Positions 1 to 12,226 of a DNA stretch of 64,000 nt are shown in pieces. How positions within the stretch are numbered: the first letter of the stretch is position 1; each line of letters begins with the position of its first letter. The translations under genes were made by a program, and so were the position numbers. A model generated the notes under the pieces. That model did no database searches, was not told the origin of the DNA, and worked only from the letters and a program-made list of their open reading frames with translations. The stretch lies in the NCBI RefSeq assembly GCF_022539665.2, contig NC_081336.1:2666001-2730000 (forward strand), written 5' to 3'. Source of the DNA: Daphnia carinata. Lineage: Eukaryota; Arthropoda; Branchiopoda; Diplostraca; Daphniidae.

Positions 1-3000
1 TGGACAGTCTCGATAGCCTCTGACATGTTCTATGATTATCTTTTTCTAGTTCGCTATTGTACGGCGTCTCCTTTTTCCTACACGTTTGGCGAATTGTGGA
101 CGTCCAGCAATCCATTTCCGTGATGCTGCAGCCGTTGATTCGATCGTGGAGGATCTAATGTCCATCTCGTCGATAAACACGATTCGATTTTGAGCTGTGC
201 AACCGAGCCGAGTTTATTTCAGCATTGAAAAACAAAACACAAAGGGGGTAAGCATTTTCAACTGTTTATTTCGTGTGTATTTGGTAGAAAGGGCATTTGA
301 CTCTTCTGCATTTTTTACCGCAGCGAGAGTTCAACAGCACAATAAAATCAATCAGAACGTACAGCATGTATTACTCGCAGTCTCGCACACGTAACGTATT
401 TGTGTTCTGCGCACGAAGAGACGAGCGAATGCAGAAAAAAAGTTTTGTAGATGTGCCAGCGATACGTCTACATTGCTAACATACCATATGTGTGTGTGTG
501 TGTGTGTGTGTGTTGGGGTTACTCCAGGATGGAACAAAAAAAGAAGGCAAATATCTGTGTCACGAAACAGACTTTTACTGACAGAACGATGCCAAAAAAA
601 AAAAAGGGGATTGAATGCTGAGTTTTACTGTGTAGGTGGAGGTGGTCTTGTGTTTTGAAAAGTGGGAGGGTGATGGCAATTTTTATGTGTTTGAGATGTG
701 AATGTTTTTTTTTAAATTATGGAATGTCGCTGGATTTGTGTGTAATTATTTTTGAATTGATTTTTGTTTGATGCAGACCTATTCAGTTAAACGTCGGGTC
801 AAGTTCGGTTCAGAGTTTTGGTCTTACCCTCCTCCTCCCCCCCCCCCCCACATCGATTCAAATTTGTTGTGCAAAAAGTAAAAGTTTAGAGCCTTCCAGA
901 AAAAAAAAGACAAACTTTTGACGCTTTGTGATGTGCCGATCAACTGATACAGCGAAAAGTTGATCTCACGCTCGACTAGATTTCGGGAGCATCCAAATAA
1001 GTCCCTCTGCCCGCTTCATAGTTGCAAACGAAAAAAAAAAAAAAGGAATTTCTACTTTCCTCGCGAGGATGAAAAATTGTACAATTTAAACGGTAACTAT
1101 CAACAAACGATGTTTTTCAACGTAGTAATGTTCTCATTTTATTTTTCTTCTGCCTTGGTTTTAGCGCGATAAGTCAGCAGTCCTGCAAGATTCGCATTTG
1201 CCTTTAAAAAAAACAAAAAAACAAAAAGACTCTCGGCCCGACGTTCATCAAAAGAGAGGAATGTGTCTGCGATTAGGACGGTAGGAACGTGAAAGTGTTA
1301 AGTCTATTCCTTGATCGTCTTACGTCTACTTTGCGCCCTGCCTTTTATTTATTGTTTCTTTTTTTTTCTTTCCACAGAGCTTATGATGTCCGCTGATTAA
1401 TTGTCTCCTTTAGCCCCGGACGTCGTGAGGGATTTTGAAACGGTTACAACAAACTACCGAGAAGGACGGGCTTTCATTTCGAGTTGTATGTAATCATAAT
1501 AGACGGGCAAGAGTTTCTTAGACGCGTATTAAACTGTGCACCTCTTTTTTTATTTTATTTTCTTTTTCTTTTTTCAGGGACGGCTGGAATAGAAAAATTG
1601 CTTTTGCTGGAGCGCATGCGCGCAGTTCTTGGGATGGTTGATGCCGTTTGTTATAGCGCTCAATGCCGACGAAGGAGCGATAGGCTAGAGAAGAAAATGG
1701 GGGGAAAACCGATTGCCCATGACACACACGCACACACGCGCACACGGATAATGTGGAAGTATAGAAGGGGGGGAGAAGTATAAGAATCTGGATATGCCAA
1801 AGCCGGTAAACGGGCTCAGTTCATGTCCGGCTCAACTCTCGATAGGATTGTTCCGTTAAAACCTTTGGGGTCTGTCTGTCGTGTCTGTTGTTTAATGCGC
1901 TGGGATGCGAGAGAACTATGTCAGTTGATGGCCATCATTTAAATATTTTTCTTTTTCGTGTGGCAGCAGCAGCAGCAGCATCAGTTGCGGCTTGTTTGCG
2001 CTGTGTTGGATTTGTTTGGCCGGATGTCATTTGCATGTGACACTTAGATCGGACAGAGAATGATGCCGAACGGCTGAATAATTTGCCGGATTCAGTGAAC
2101 TCTTCTCCTTAAAAAGAATTCCATTATTTTTTGAACAACACTCCCCGTAGGATTTTTGAACGTTTTTCTTTTGTTTTGTGAAAATCCATCGAGCTAACGG
2201 GGGCTGTACATCGTCAGCTGCTTCTTTTATTGTTTTTTTTTTTTTTTTTAGTATTCTTGCGCCGTATAACTTTCCTCTTTGCAAAGTGTCATTTCCATTT
2301 GGCCGTTGGCCTCGTGTCTGCGTGCGTCGTGTCCTACACTCTCCAAAAAAAACCAGCACCTTTGCTCCCTGACGTTACTACTACACCGCTGGGCTGGTGT
2401 ACATCCCCCGCTACTTGACGTGCCACTTCATCACTATCGGATGTACATAGCGAGTGAACTGGACCAGCTGACTCGACCATCGTATTATTGAATTGCGTTC
2501 GTTCTTTTTTCTTTTTTAAATATTATTTTATTTTATTTTATTTTTTCCTATCTCCGTTCCAGGCAACAACTTTAAAAGAAGAAGTGAACGTTTTCAATCT
2601 TTTTGTGTTGTGTGTGTGTGACAGTTGCAGTGTCCGGCCCGACTTTCATTTATCTGTTTGTGTGTTTGCTGCTTCAATGGTCCGTCTACGAATTTCGACA
2701 ATAACTTCATCACAGTGGGTGAAAAATTGTCCGTCAGGCCAGCAGCGACTCGACACGACAATTGAAACGTCCTGAAAGTTTTTTTTTTTTTCTTTTTTTT
2801 TTTCTATTTCTACTTCCTTCCGGCCGGAAGGATGATGATTTTCTACCTAACATTTTGGCTCCATTTTCACGGTATTTAATTTATTTTTATTCTTTATTTT
2901 TAAGTTTGCTTTTAAAGATTGGACGTAGAACGATGTTCTACTTTGGATGGCCGTCGTTTCTGTTGTGTTTCGCAGTTTGTCATTGTTACAACAACAACAA

Positions 3001-3366
3001 GAAACGAGCGGCGGACGGGTCTAACAACAGAATAACGATACTTTATATTACTCGAGTATTCTGTGATGTATTAGACACGCTCCCTTCTTTTCTTTTCTTC
3101 TTTTCTTTTTATTGGACTGAAAAGTTGTGTTGACGGGCACGTTATTTTCTGTTAGCCGTTCCTTTTTTTTGTTTTTGTTTTTTCAAATTTTATTTTGCAG
3201 TTTCGAGCACTGCGCTAGTTTTTTTTTTTATTGGCAACGATTTTCAAAGCGTTTATAACTGTGTAGGACGTCGTTTAACAATTGACGTGCTCATTGGCTC
3301 TCGATTGTCGTTTTGAATGATATTTTCTATTGATGTTGGTCTGTTAAAAACGAATAGCTTCGTTAG
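1..3366. other. upstream/intronic DNA, no confident gene
   Basis: No convincing exon is seen here. The stretch is rich in T and A homopolymers, has a (GT)n run near 488-512, a short CAG run near 1965-1980 and a CA-type run near 1723-1745. The beat-like gene that follows lacks its first, signal-peptide exon, so part of this region is probably its first intron. A hydrophobic methionine-started frame at about 2934-2990 could be a signal peptide, but it has no convincing splice donor, so I do not assign it. Confidence 0.5.
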
Positions 3367-6300
3367 CGTTGAAGATTGTTGGCGTCGTGGTGCCGTCGGA
3401 GGTTATAGCCGGCCGGGACGCTCTGCTCCAATGCCATTACGATCTGGAAGGAAGCTCTTTGTACGCGCTCAAATGGTACAAGGGATCGCACGGTAAAAAT
3501 GTTTATCTCTTTTCTTTTTTATTTATTAAAGAAAAAAAAAAAAGATGTTTAATTGCTTCTTGTTTGTGCATCAATCACGCCCTCCGGCGACAAACAAGTT
3601 CCATTTTGATTTCGAGTTGTCTTTAAGGAGATGATGAACGCGTTGATTTTAACGATGTTTTTTTGTTTTTTTGGGGGGATTTACACGCGGTGCCGACCGA
3701 CGGCTGTTTGTGATTATCGCCGGGGCAGAGTTCTATCGGTTCATCTTGAAGGAAGTGCCGCCCGTCCAGACATTCCCTTGGAGTTCCAGCATCACCATCC
3801 ACCACGTAAGTCTCCTTTTTTTTTTTTTTTTTTTTATATTTTTTTTTTTTTTCTTTATCAATAGCGTTGGTGTATTTATCGAGTTTGAATGGATACGTTG
3901 GTGCGTGTGTGGGTTTAGCAACGCAGTGTGTGGAGGTGAATTGAAATCCAAACGAGGTTTGCTTTGATTTTCTGTACAGAAAACTCTCGTTAGCGTTTGA
4001 TGCATTCGCCTGACGGCATCAAAACTTTTTCTTTTCAAAAAAAAAAGAAAAGAAATGCAATCAGAAATGTGTTTCATTTAGATTTCGGTGAGGGATGAGG
4101 GTCGCGTGTAAACGAACAATTTTTATTTTTTATTTTTTCAATGGACTTTGGAGGGGGGTTTCAGCAACTCGAGAGCCACTGCTGATGTAATTGTCAGTGT
4201 CATCATATTCTGCGAGAAAAATATGAAATGAAATTAAGTTTGGTTTATTATTATTATTTATTTTTTTTTTTTTACATCTTTCTCATCATTTTTTTATCGA
4301 TCGTGTTCAACTTGAGTGGGAGAGTAGGGCGGGGGGGGGGGGCTTTATGATTCCTTGAATAATATATGGAGAGCAATATGCGTGTGATATTTCTCGCGTT
4401 CTTGTTGGAAAAAAAATGGCAATGCTAATGTGAGATTGAACAAGATGGTTCGTTTTGATTTATTATTTTCTTTCTTATTTTCGTGGGATGTGAAAAATGT
4501 AGGAAGAGACGCGCAGCCGGTTGTTCGCTGCTCCATTGGCCGGAAGGGTTTTGTTGCGGAACGTCACTGCGTCGGCCGAAGGAGTTTACAAATGCGAAGT
4601 ATCGACGGAAGCTCCTTATTTCGACACAGACTACGAGGAGGCTAATCTTTCCGTCATTGGTGAGTTGCTAATGCACAATTCATTCGTCTCGCTTCCATTT
4701 CAAAGAAGAAAAAAAAAGTAACTAAAAACATAAAACAAGAAGATCGTTGTCGGCCAAGATTTGCATACGATATTGTACCCGTAGTTCCGACGGTTTTTTT
4801 TTTTTGTTATGTAATGAAATTTAAAAAAAAAATGATTTAGGAAAAGATGAGGCAAAATGCGCAATGGATGAACGTAAGCAGACGAATTGATTATTTAATT
4901 TCTTATGGTTTTTTTTTTTTTTTTTTTTTTTTTCTTACGCAAATTCCCTTTGGTTTTTTTTTTTTTCTTTTGTTTTTGGAAACGATGCGGATGTGATGAA
5001 GAGGTGGCAAGCGAGAATCCGATTATCAGCTGGGTGCAGGGCCGTCCCGATTGGGAGTACGACGACGTCTTTCACTTCAAGTGTTCCATGAATGGCACTC
5101 GGCCGGCCAGCCGACTCTCTTGGCTCTTCAACGGCCAACCGGTAAGGTTTCCACTTAAATCACGTGAATCATTTCCGCTTCTTGCTCGTTGCATTTTGCG
5201 GGACTTTTCTTTTTCTTTTTTTCATTTCATTTTTAAATAGCCAAACTTTATCATATGCTTTAAACAAACAAAACAAAACAAAAAAAAAAAAGAATAATAT
5301 TTAATGAGAAAACATGGCCGTGTACCTTGTCGCCATCCATTTCGGGACGGTTTTGAATATGTGTGTGTGTGTGTGTGGTGCGCCGCTGGGCTCACGTTGA
5401 GTATAATGAATGATCTCGCTGTCATTGTGATTTTAATCCCCTGCCATTAATTTCGATAGTTTTTGCGGTTGGATGTGCATGTGACTAAACGTAGAACCTC
5501 TACCGCTGAATTTCAGTTTGAAATCCCCCCCCTATACAAATAAAATTGCAAGATGGGGAATTTCAATTTTAAGTTGATGAATCGCCTTTTGGGGAATGTC
5601 GATGTTTCACTGTTGAAATTGAAAAAAAAAAAAAAAAAAAACTAAAAATAAATAATGAACATTAATTTCATGTTCTCCCTGTAACCCACGGTGTAGGTTC
5701 CATTGTCGATGGTTGAACCTTACGATCCTGTGCTCATTAAAAGCGAGTCTGCCGTGCGCTACTACAGCGCCCAGCTGGGGCTGCGCTTCAAGATGGAGCC
5801 GCATCTCTTGCTCTCTGCCGCCCACGTCGATCGCTTTGAGGTGACGTGCGTCAGTCGCGTAGGTTTGCGGAAGGGCGGCGGCGGTGGTGGCAGCAGCAGC
5901 AGCAGTGACGCCCTCATCGAAGGGCGCGCCAAGTGGCTGGTGCAACGTCCCGCCGCTGCCACGACGGGCATCCGCTTGCAAGCGGCTCCTGTCGCCGGAT
6001 CGACTGTCGATAATTGGCCGGCGGAAAACGATGACGACGTGGGCGGTGGAGGACGCGTCAAAGAAGAAGATGATGATGACATGCGACTTGGCAACAAGCA
6101 ACAACATCAAGAGGATGAAATAGTTTCGCTCGAAGCTGACGACGCCAATGCTCAATCCGATTCCGAGAATCCGTCGCGTCGCACTCAACCCGTTGTCGGA
6201 TCGCATCCAGGTATGAAACTTTAATTTACGAAGCGCTCGCAAAAATTGCTTATTGTCTAACGCGCGTCTTCGACCACCCCCCCCCCCCCCACATACCCCT

Positions 6301-8162
6301 CCCCCCCTTTTTTTTTTTTTTTTTTTTCTCAATTGTGTCGTTCATTATTGAACAGCATTTTTGCTGTCGTAAATTACGCAATTGTCATGTGGATTTTTTT
6401 TTTTTTTTTTTCCAAGTTTCAGGATAAGAAGAGGGAAATTTTGATGACTAGTTGAATAGGAAGCCGTTCGTTACACATTCCCGGTTCTATAAATATTGTT
6501 AAGGATCCGTTCCGTGTTTTATAGATTGCCGTAGGGAGAGAGAGAGAGATGTGTGTGTGTGTGTGTGTGTGCAGTTGCCGGATTTTTGATTTTCTTCGTC
6601 GTTAATCGTTAAGGCGGAATAATGTCCTTTTGCCTTTAGTTTCTTTTATGATTATTTCTCTGTTTATTTTTTTGTTTGTTTTTTTTTTTTGCACGCGCGT
6701 TAACTAGGACGTTGGAGCATTGGCGGTAAGAGATGGAGTCTATGCGCTCGTAATGGTGGAAAAGGGAATTTTTATGATTTTTCTATTTCTGCCTTGATGG
6801 ATGAACATGGAAGGAAAGCACAAGTGGGGGGGGGGAGATATTTTGATGGTTCATGAAAAAAAAAAAACGATAGAGGGGACGGGAAATTGGTAATGAAATG
6901 GTTTCTCGGTAATCTCGTTGTAACGATGTTTTTTTTTTTTTTTTTTTTCATTTTTATTGTTGGTGTTTGGGACGAGATTTATTTATTCTGATATTCTCTG
7001 TTTTTGGGAGAGGGGGTTGGGTTAGCTTTTGGAGAGATTGGATAAGCGGGGAGGCATTGGAATAACTCGAATACAATTTGCACTACAACACAGGAAAAAA
7101 AAAAAAAATGATGGATGTACATTTTTGGTTTGGCTCATTTCTCTCACGTGCTCCGGATGTTTTAACTTCTTCTCCCCCCCTCCTCCCCGGCTCTGCTTAG
7201 TTGCCTCTCGATTCCAAGTATTTTATGGGCTAGTCCCGCCACGCGATTTATGATTTGGAAGAACTTGGCTTGAACATGTCCTTTGCCATCCCTTAGTCCT
7301 TAACTATTATTATTTCAAAGGCTAATCGCGATTACATGACTGGCTAAATGTCTTCATTTCATGCCCACCCTTCCTCGTCGTAAGCAAATCATGTTTGTTT
7401 TTTTTTAAGCCCCGTACGCTGTTTGTTAAAGCATCTGAGAATGAGAATATCCTACCCCGATGTCAAGTTGCCCCCCCCCCACTCCCTCGCTATAGTCTGA
7501 CAGGCATGAAAACGCACATCTCGATCGATATGCACTTCCCTTCCTACATTTCTTTTTTTTTTTTTTTTTTTTTATTATAATACGTAGGACGGTGGGAGGT
7601 ATTCCTCCAATTTGTTTTCTTTAAAATAAAAAAGAAAAAGAAATGGAATCCAAGCGGGGAGGGTGCGTCTAACAGATCTGCGTTTTTCTTATATTTATTT
7701 TTTTTTTTTTTTTTTTTTTTTTGTTTACTATAACTCGTGTTTATAGATGCACTTCGTATCGATATCATGGATCTTTTTTTTTTTTCATTCCGTCCTCTCT
7801 TATCGGGTAGGAATAGCTTTGCATTACATCGCATCGTCGCTCGTACGCCACACGTCGCGTATTTATTTTATTTTATTTTATTTTTTCTTTTCTTAAATAA
7901 GGAGGTGATGTAGAGGTCTGGAACACGCGATTTTTGGGGTGGGAGATATAAATTGCCTACTTTCAAATTGAGGGCGGCAAATAGATGGAAAGGCGGTCGT
8001 TTTCAATGATTTCCAAATGTTTGTTGAACAGATAGTCGGGACGGAAATGTGCACAAAAGCTTTCGATAATGCTTTGATGTTATCGAATGACAAATGCGAA
8101 TACCAAAAATTGAGAACGAAATAATTGGAAGTTGGAGTGTGGGGGGGGGGGGGCCGGGTTAG

Positions 8163-8203
<41 letters not shown>

Positions 8204-8613
8204 TTGTTGACATCAATCTCACTTTTCCAATAGATAGCTGAAATTCCGTTCAGTTTTGCGCGTCGTCGTTTGTGTCCGGGCCAACCGAAATCCTCTTCAT
8301 TAATTGATTTAACGAGCTCGTCGCCCCAAGTCATCGACTACATTCACACACACACACACACAGATCAATTGCATCTCTATTTATAGCCACACATTCCTCA
8401 CGCCTTCATATCTTCTCATTTTTCATTCATTTTTTTTTTTTTTTTTTTTTATTATTTTTCCTTTTTCTTGTGCTGCGGTTATTGACAGGACGGGTCGATA
8501 ACAAAAGCAGCGCCGTCAATAGTGGCAACAAGATGAAAGGACCACTCGCAAGGCTGCACCTGTTCTCCTCGACATCTGGCATCTTGATAATCCTCGTTTT
8601 AACGCTTGCCTGA
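3367..8613 (+). CDS. beaten-path (beat)-like Ig protein, 5' exon missing
   Basis: Cell-surface or secreted immunoglobulin protein of the arthropod Beat family, which in Drosophila acts in axon guidance and cell recognition with Side-family partners. Exons: 3367-3492, 3729-3805, 4503-4659, 5002-5141, 5697-6210 and 8489-8613; they join in one frame to give about 378 residues. The first Ig domain shows LLQCHYDLEG, LYALKWYKG, EFYRF and GVYKCEVSTEAPYF, which are typical Beat signatures. The second has FHFKCSMNG and FEVTCVSR. Exon 5697-6210 adds a long low-complexity linker with Gly-Ser, Asp-Glu and His-Gln runs. The last exon ends in a hydrophobic tail (SGILIILVLTLA, then stop), which fits a GPI-anchor signal. 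The signal-peptide exon was not found. Family assignment is strong; the exact Beat subgroup is not known. Confidence 0.86.
6534..6572. repeat. GA run followed by (GT)n microsatellite
   Basis: A short GA run (agggagagagagagag) passes into a TG dinucleotide run in the last intron of the beat-like gene. Similar TG/CA runs lie at 488-512, 5359-5377, 8343-8362 and 9479-9506. These are simple sequence repeats with no coding evidence. Confidence 0.8.
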
Positions 8614-9594
8614 CACGAGCTTTTGATGTGGTATTTTTCTTTTGTTTTCGATATTTTTATTTATTATTATTATTATTATTTAAATCGTTTATGCCATACG
8701 TACTTACATAACAAGTATACCTCGGAAAAAAACAAAAAAAAAATAAAACACAAAAAATCTATTTAAACGTGTGGCGAATGGCCGAAAAAAAAAGAAGAGT
8801 TGGACGTGATGAATAGGTTTGCATTGTTGTATGCCTAAAGCGCAAGTAATTTGATTTGGGGCATCATCTTTTTTTTTTTTTTCTTTTCTATCTTTGTGAT
8901 TCATCAATTCTCTTTGTATCCTGTCGAACAAAAGAAATGACGAATGCCAGTGTAATACTACTACCCCCCGCCCCCTTTGCTTATCAAGAAAGAAGACGGC
9001 AGTGGGGAGAAAAAGACAAGAAAGAAAAAGAAAGAAAAATAAATGTCAATTTATTTGCTATTTCGTTTGGAGCTCTCGTGTGTTTGCGTTGTGCGCGCAA
9101 CTGGACATGTTTGCCGGTGTGTAACTGACGGTGTAAAAAGGCGGCCGAGGGAAAGGAGAGAGACTTGGCTGATTGAGTAGCCTAATGGGAACAATGCACG
9201 TGTGTGTATATGCAACAAAGGCCCGTCTGTGTTGTATAGAATCCCCCAGCCGAAAACCACAACAACAAAAAAAAAAAAAGAAAAAGAAAGGGAAAAACTA
9301 ATGATGTCTCACTTCGACATTGGTGGCAATCGTGTACTGGCGTTTGCGGACAAAAGAGGTATTACATTGACGCGCTTCCTTTATTTTTATTATTATTTTT
9401 TTTCATGTTAATAATCCATTCAGCTATTTGGTACCCCCATCCAAAACGTGTGATTTCATTGTTACTAACCTTCTTTTCGTGTGTGTGTGTGTGTGTGTGT
9501 GTGTGAGTTTCAGGTTTATTGGTGGGATACAAGTTTCGTTTTTAAATTTTATTTCATCCTCTGAGAAAGACATCGATTTGTTTATGACCCCGAC
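8614..9594. other. intergenic DNA between beat-like and DEG/ENaC genes
   Basis: This holds the 3' untranslated region of the beat-like gene and upstream DNA of the channel gene. It contains homopolymer tracts and a (GT)n microsatellite at about 9479-9506. I see no further exon that fits a known family. Confidence 0.5.
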
Positions 9595-12226
9595 ATGTCG
9601 AAGACGAGCGCGATTCAAGCATCTGACCGTCGCGGCCATAAATCCAAGATATTGGGATTGGATGTTATCCAGCGATCAGCCAACCATATCGTTCGGTAAA
9701 TAACCAGCCAATAATGTGCAACTTGAAATGAATGCCTCGTTTCGAATAGGAGAAGAAGGAAAAGAAAAGAAAAGCATGTCGACTTGTACAAATCATTTTC
9801 AATGGCAATGCAATTAACTGTTAAGGCTTAACTGTTTTGTTTTGTTTGTTTTTGTTTTTGTTTGCGGTCGCAGGCGATTAATTTGGTTAACTGCGTTGAC
9901 GACGTGTCTCGTTTTGGCCGCCGTTCACGGTGCGAGCCTCATGCAACGCTATCGCAGCTACCCGACGCGCGTCCAACTTGACGTCGCCAATCGGCAGGGC
10001 ATTGCGCTTCCGGCCGTGACTGTCTGCCCGCTCGATCGATTCGACGTCAACCGTTTGGAACGGCTGTGGCGCCACACGATTGGCCACGACGCGCACGCAG
10101 AGGCCCCGCATGCCGCTGACCAATATTACCAACTGGCTGACGTGTTGCCCGTCCAAGAATTATGGAACAAGATCGCCTACACCGACGCTCAAACTCTTTT
10201 CCCTGTGGTAATTTAATTTCCTCTATTTTTATTTATTTTGGTTGCTGATTATCGTTGGTGGATTTCATATATCCCATTTTTATTTTATTTTATTGAAAGG
10301 GGCGGTGCTCAAGTTAGTTTATGTTTCTTCTGGTTAGGGGGGGGGGTACTAACGAGAGACGCAGGGAAAATTGACGGCCAACTTGCGAGACGTGTCGTCG
10401 TTATTGGATCTAGTTAGTTATGCGGTTGGAAGTAGGGAGGGGGGGGCGGTTAGAAATCGAATTAGAGTGAATTTCATTTCCAGTCTCTTATATTTCTCGT
10501 TCACGGTCGGTCATTCTGTGTCTCTGCTCTTGGCCAAATGTTCACGTTTTTTCCTTTTTTTTTTTGTATTTTATATTTTCGGGGGGTGGACAACCAAGTG
10601 CTACCTCGGTCGAGGAAGAGACTGTCAAAGTGAGGGCACTTTTCAAGCTGTCTGGACTCCATCCGGAACGTGCTTCACGTATTCAAGTAAAATTGACTTA
10701 AAAAAAAACGAGAACAAAAGAGAAACGTTAAAATATGTAAAGCCACTGTTGGTTAATGAAAAGATTTCTTCTTTTTCTGGTTTAAACTTAGCTTTTCATC
10801 TAGTAAACTTGATTTTCCTTTTTGTCATTTGCAGAGAGGAAAAAAAAAAAAAAAAAAAAAAAAGTTCAATTTAATTACGCAGGACCTTCTCCCTCCTACC
10901 TTTTTCAGAGTTGCAGCCGGAAGTCATGGAACCGAGTGTTTCACTTCCCTTTTGATCTCGTTTTTTCTGTTATTTTTTGAAAACTTTATTTGATTGACCT
11001 CAATTTGTCTTTGTTCATTACCATCCGCTAACTTTCACGTTTAAATTCATCCCCCCCCCCCCCCAAAAAAAAAAAAACATAAAGGTGAACTGAGCACGCT
11101 AAGCGGCCATTTCAACGGCCTTTACGCCCGTCTAAGCATCGGCCACGAACTTAACGAGTTCATCAAATCATCCGGCTGGAAGGTATATATCAAATACAGT
11201 TCCCTTACCTAATAGAATTGCATGGACGCAGGTGGGGGAGAGGGGATAAAAGGGGATGATGATGTTGAATGTTAGAAGAGACGCTGGATGCGGCAAATCA
11301 AAAGCTTTTAAATAACCGGCGTTGAAAAAGGTCACCGTACATCAAGTGGGCGTCTCTGCGTGGCTGACGTCGTCCAGGCAATACGCCGAGATGACGACGC
11401 ACTACCGGCCGTTCGCGAACGGCACTGTGGGCGGCGGCACGGTCAAGTCCCAGCACATGAACATTCGATTGACGCCTAAAGAATTTAACCGCATCGATCA
11501 TCCCCGTCAGCCGTGCAGCTCGGATGCCTGGAGCCGGGCCGATTGCGAGATTGAATGCTTCCAGCGGATCGTCACCTCCATCACGAACTGCAGGTTTTTA
11601 TTTCGTTGACGTGTTTCTGTTTTCTTGTTTTATGTGTTTTTACGTTAAATATTTTATTGTTGTTTGAAAGGCTTCCGTATATGACCGACGGTCGTGTTGC
11701 TTATTGCAACACGAGTTCCAGCGTGAGGCGGACGGAGGAATTAGTTGCCCAACTCATTACGGAGACTCGCAGCCAATTAAAATGCGGTTGCGTTGAAGCT
11801 TGTTCCAAGGTTTTTTTTTTCTTATTTTTTGTTTAATTTTAAATTGTTCTAATTTGAAGGAAGAGTTTTGTTTTTACATTTTGACATTTATTTATTTTTT
11901 TTTTTTCATTCCAGGTTGTTTACATGTATGAAAGCGAATCGCATACTGTACCCACGGCCTACGGCCGGATCAAAGTAAAACTCTGAAATTTTTGTTTGTT
12001 TAAAAAAGGAAAAGGATTTATTTGTATTTTATTCTGACAACAGATATTTTATGATACGTCTCTATGGGTGACGGTCAACGAAGTCTTTCTTTACACTTGG
12101 GTCAAACTACTTTGCGACGCTGGAAATATTCTGTGTTTGCTGTTGGGCGCGTCCGTCCTCACTTTCTTCGAGATTGCCGAGTACATCGTCAACCAACTGA
12201 TGGCTCTACGTCACTCTTTCAAATAG
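9595..12226 (+). CDS. DEG/ENaC (pickpocket-type) sodium channel subunit
   Basis: Amiloride-sensitive sodium channel family: two-pass membrane protein with a large cysteine-rich extracellular loop, forming trimeric cation channels. Exons 9595-9695, 9874-10207, 10365-10424, 10599-10686, 11085-11182, 11331-11593, 11671-11809, 11915-11974 and 12044-12226 sum to 442 codons in frame. TM1 is RLIWLTALTTCLVLAAVHGA, followed by the family motif ALPAVTVCPLDRF. The loop has GTCFTYS, a cysteine cluster around ADCEIECFQ and KCGCVEACSK. TM2 carries the pore motif GASVLTFFEI, matching the family GxSxxxxxE pattern. At 441 residues it is shorter than many pickpocket proteins, mostly in the loop. The start ATG at 9595 lies in frame just before the first exon's donor. 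The 10365-10424 exon uses a weak donor (GCG|GTTGGA) and is the least certain part. Confidence 0.88.

Noticed and set aside
2932-3020. Candidate signal-peptide exon for the beat-like gene
   Set aside because: The hydrophobic start is plausible, but no splice donor in the required phase follows it.
5607-6332. 241-codon minus-strand frame
   Set aside because: Antisense shadow of the beat-like exon at 5697-6210, with homopolymer-encoded ends.
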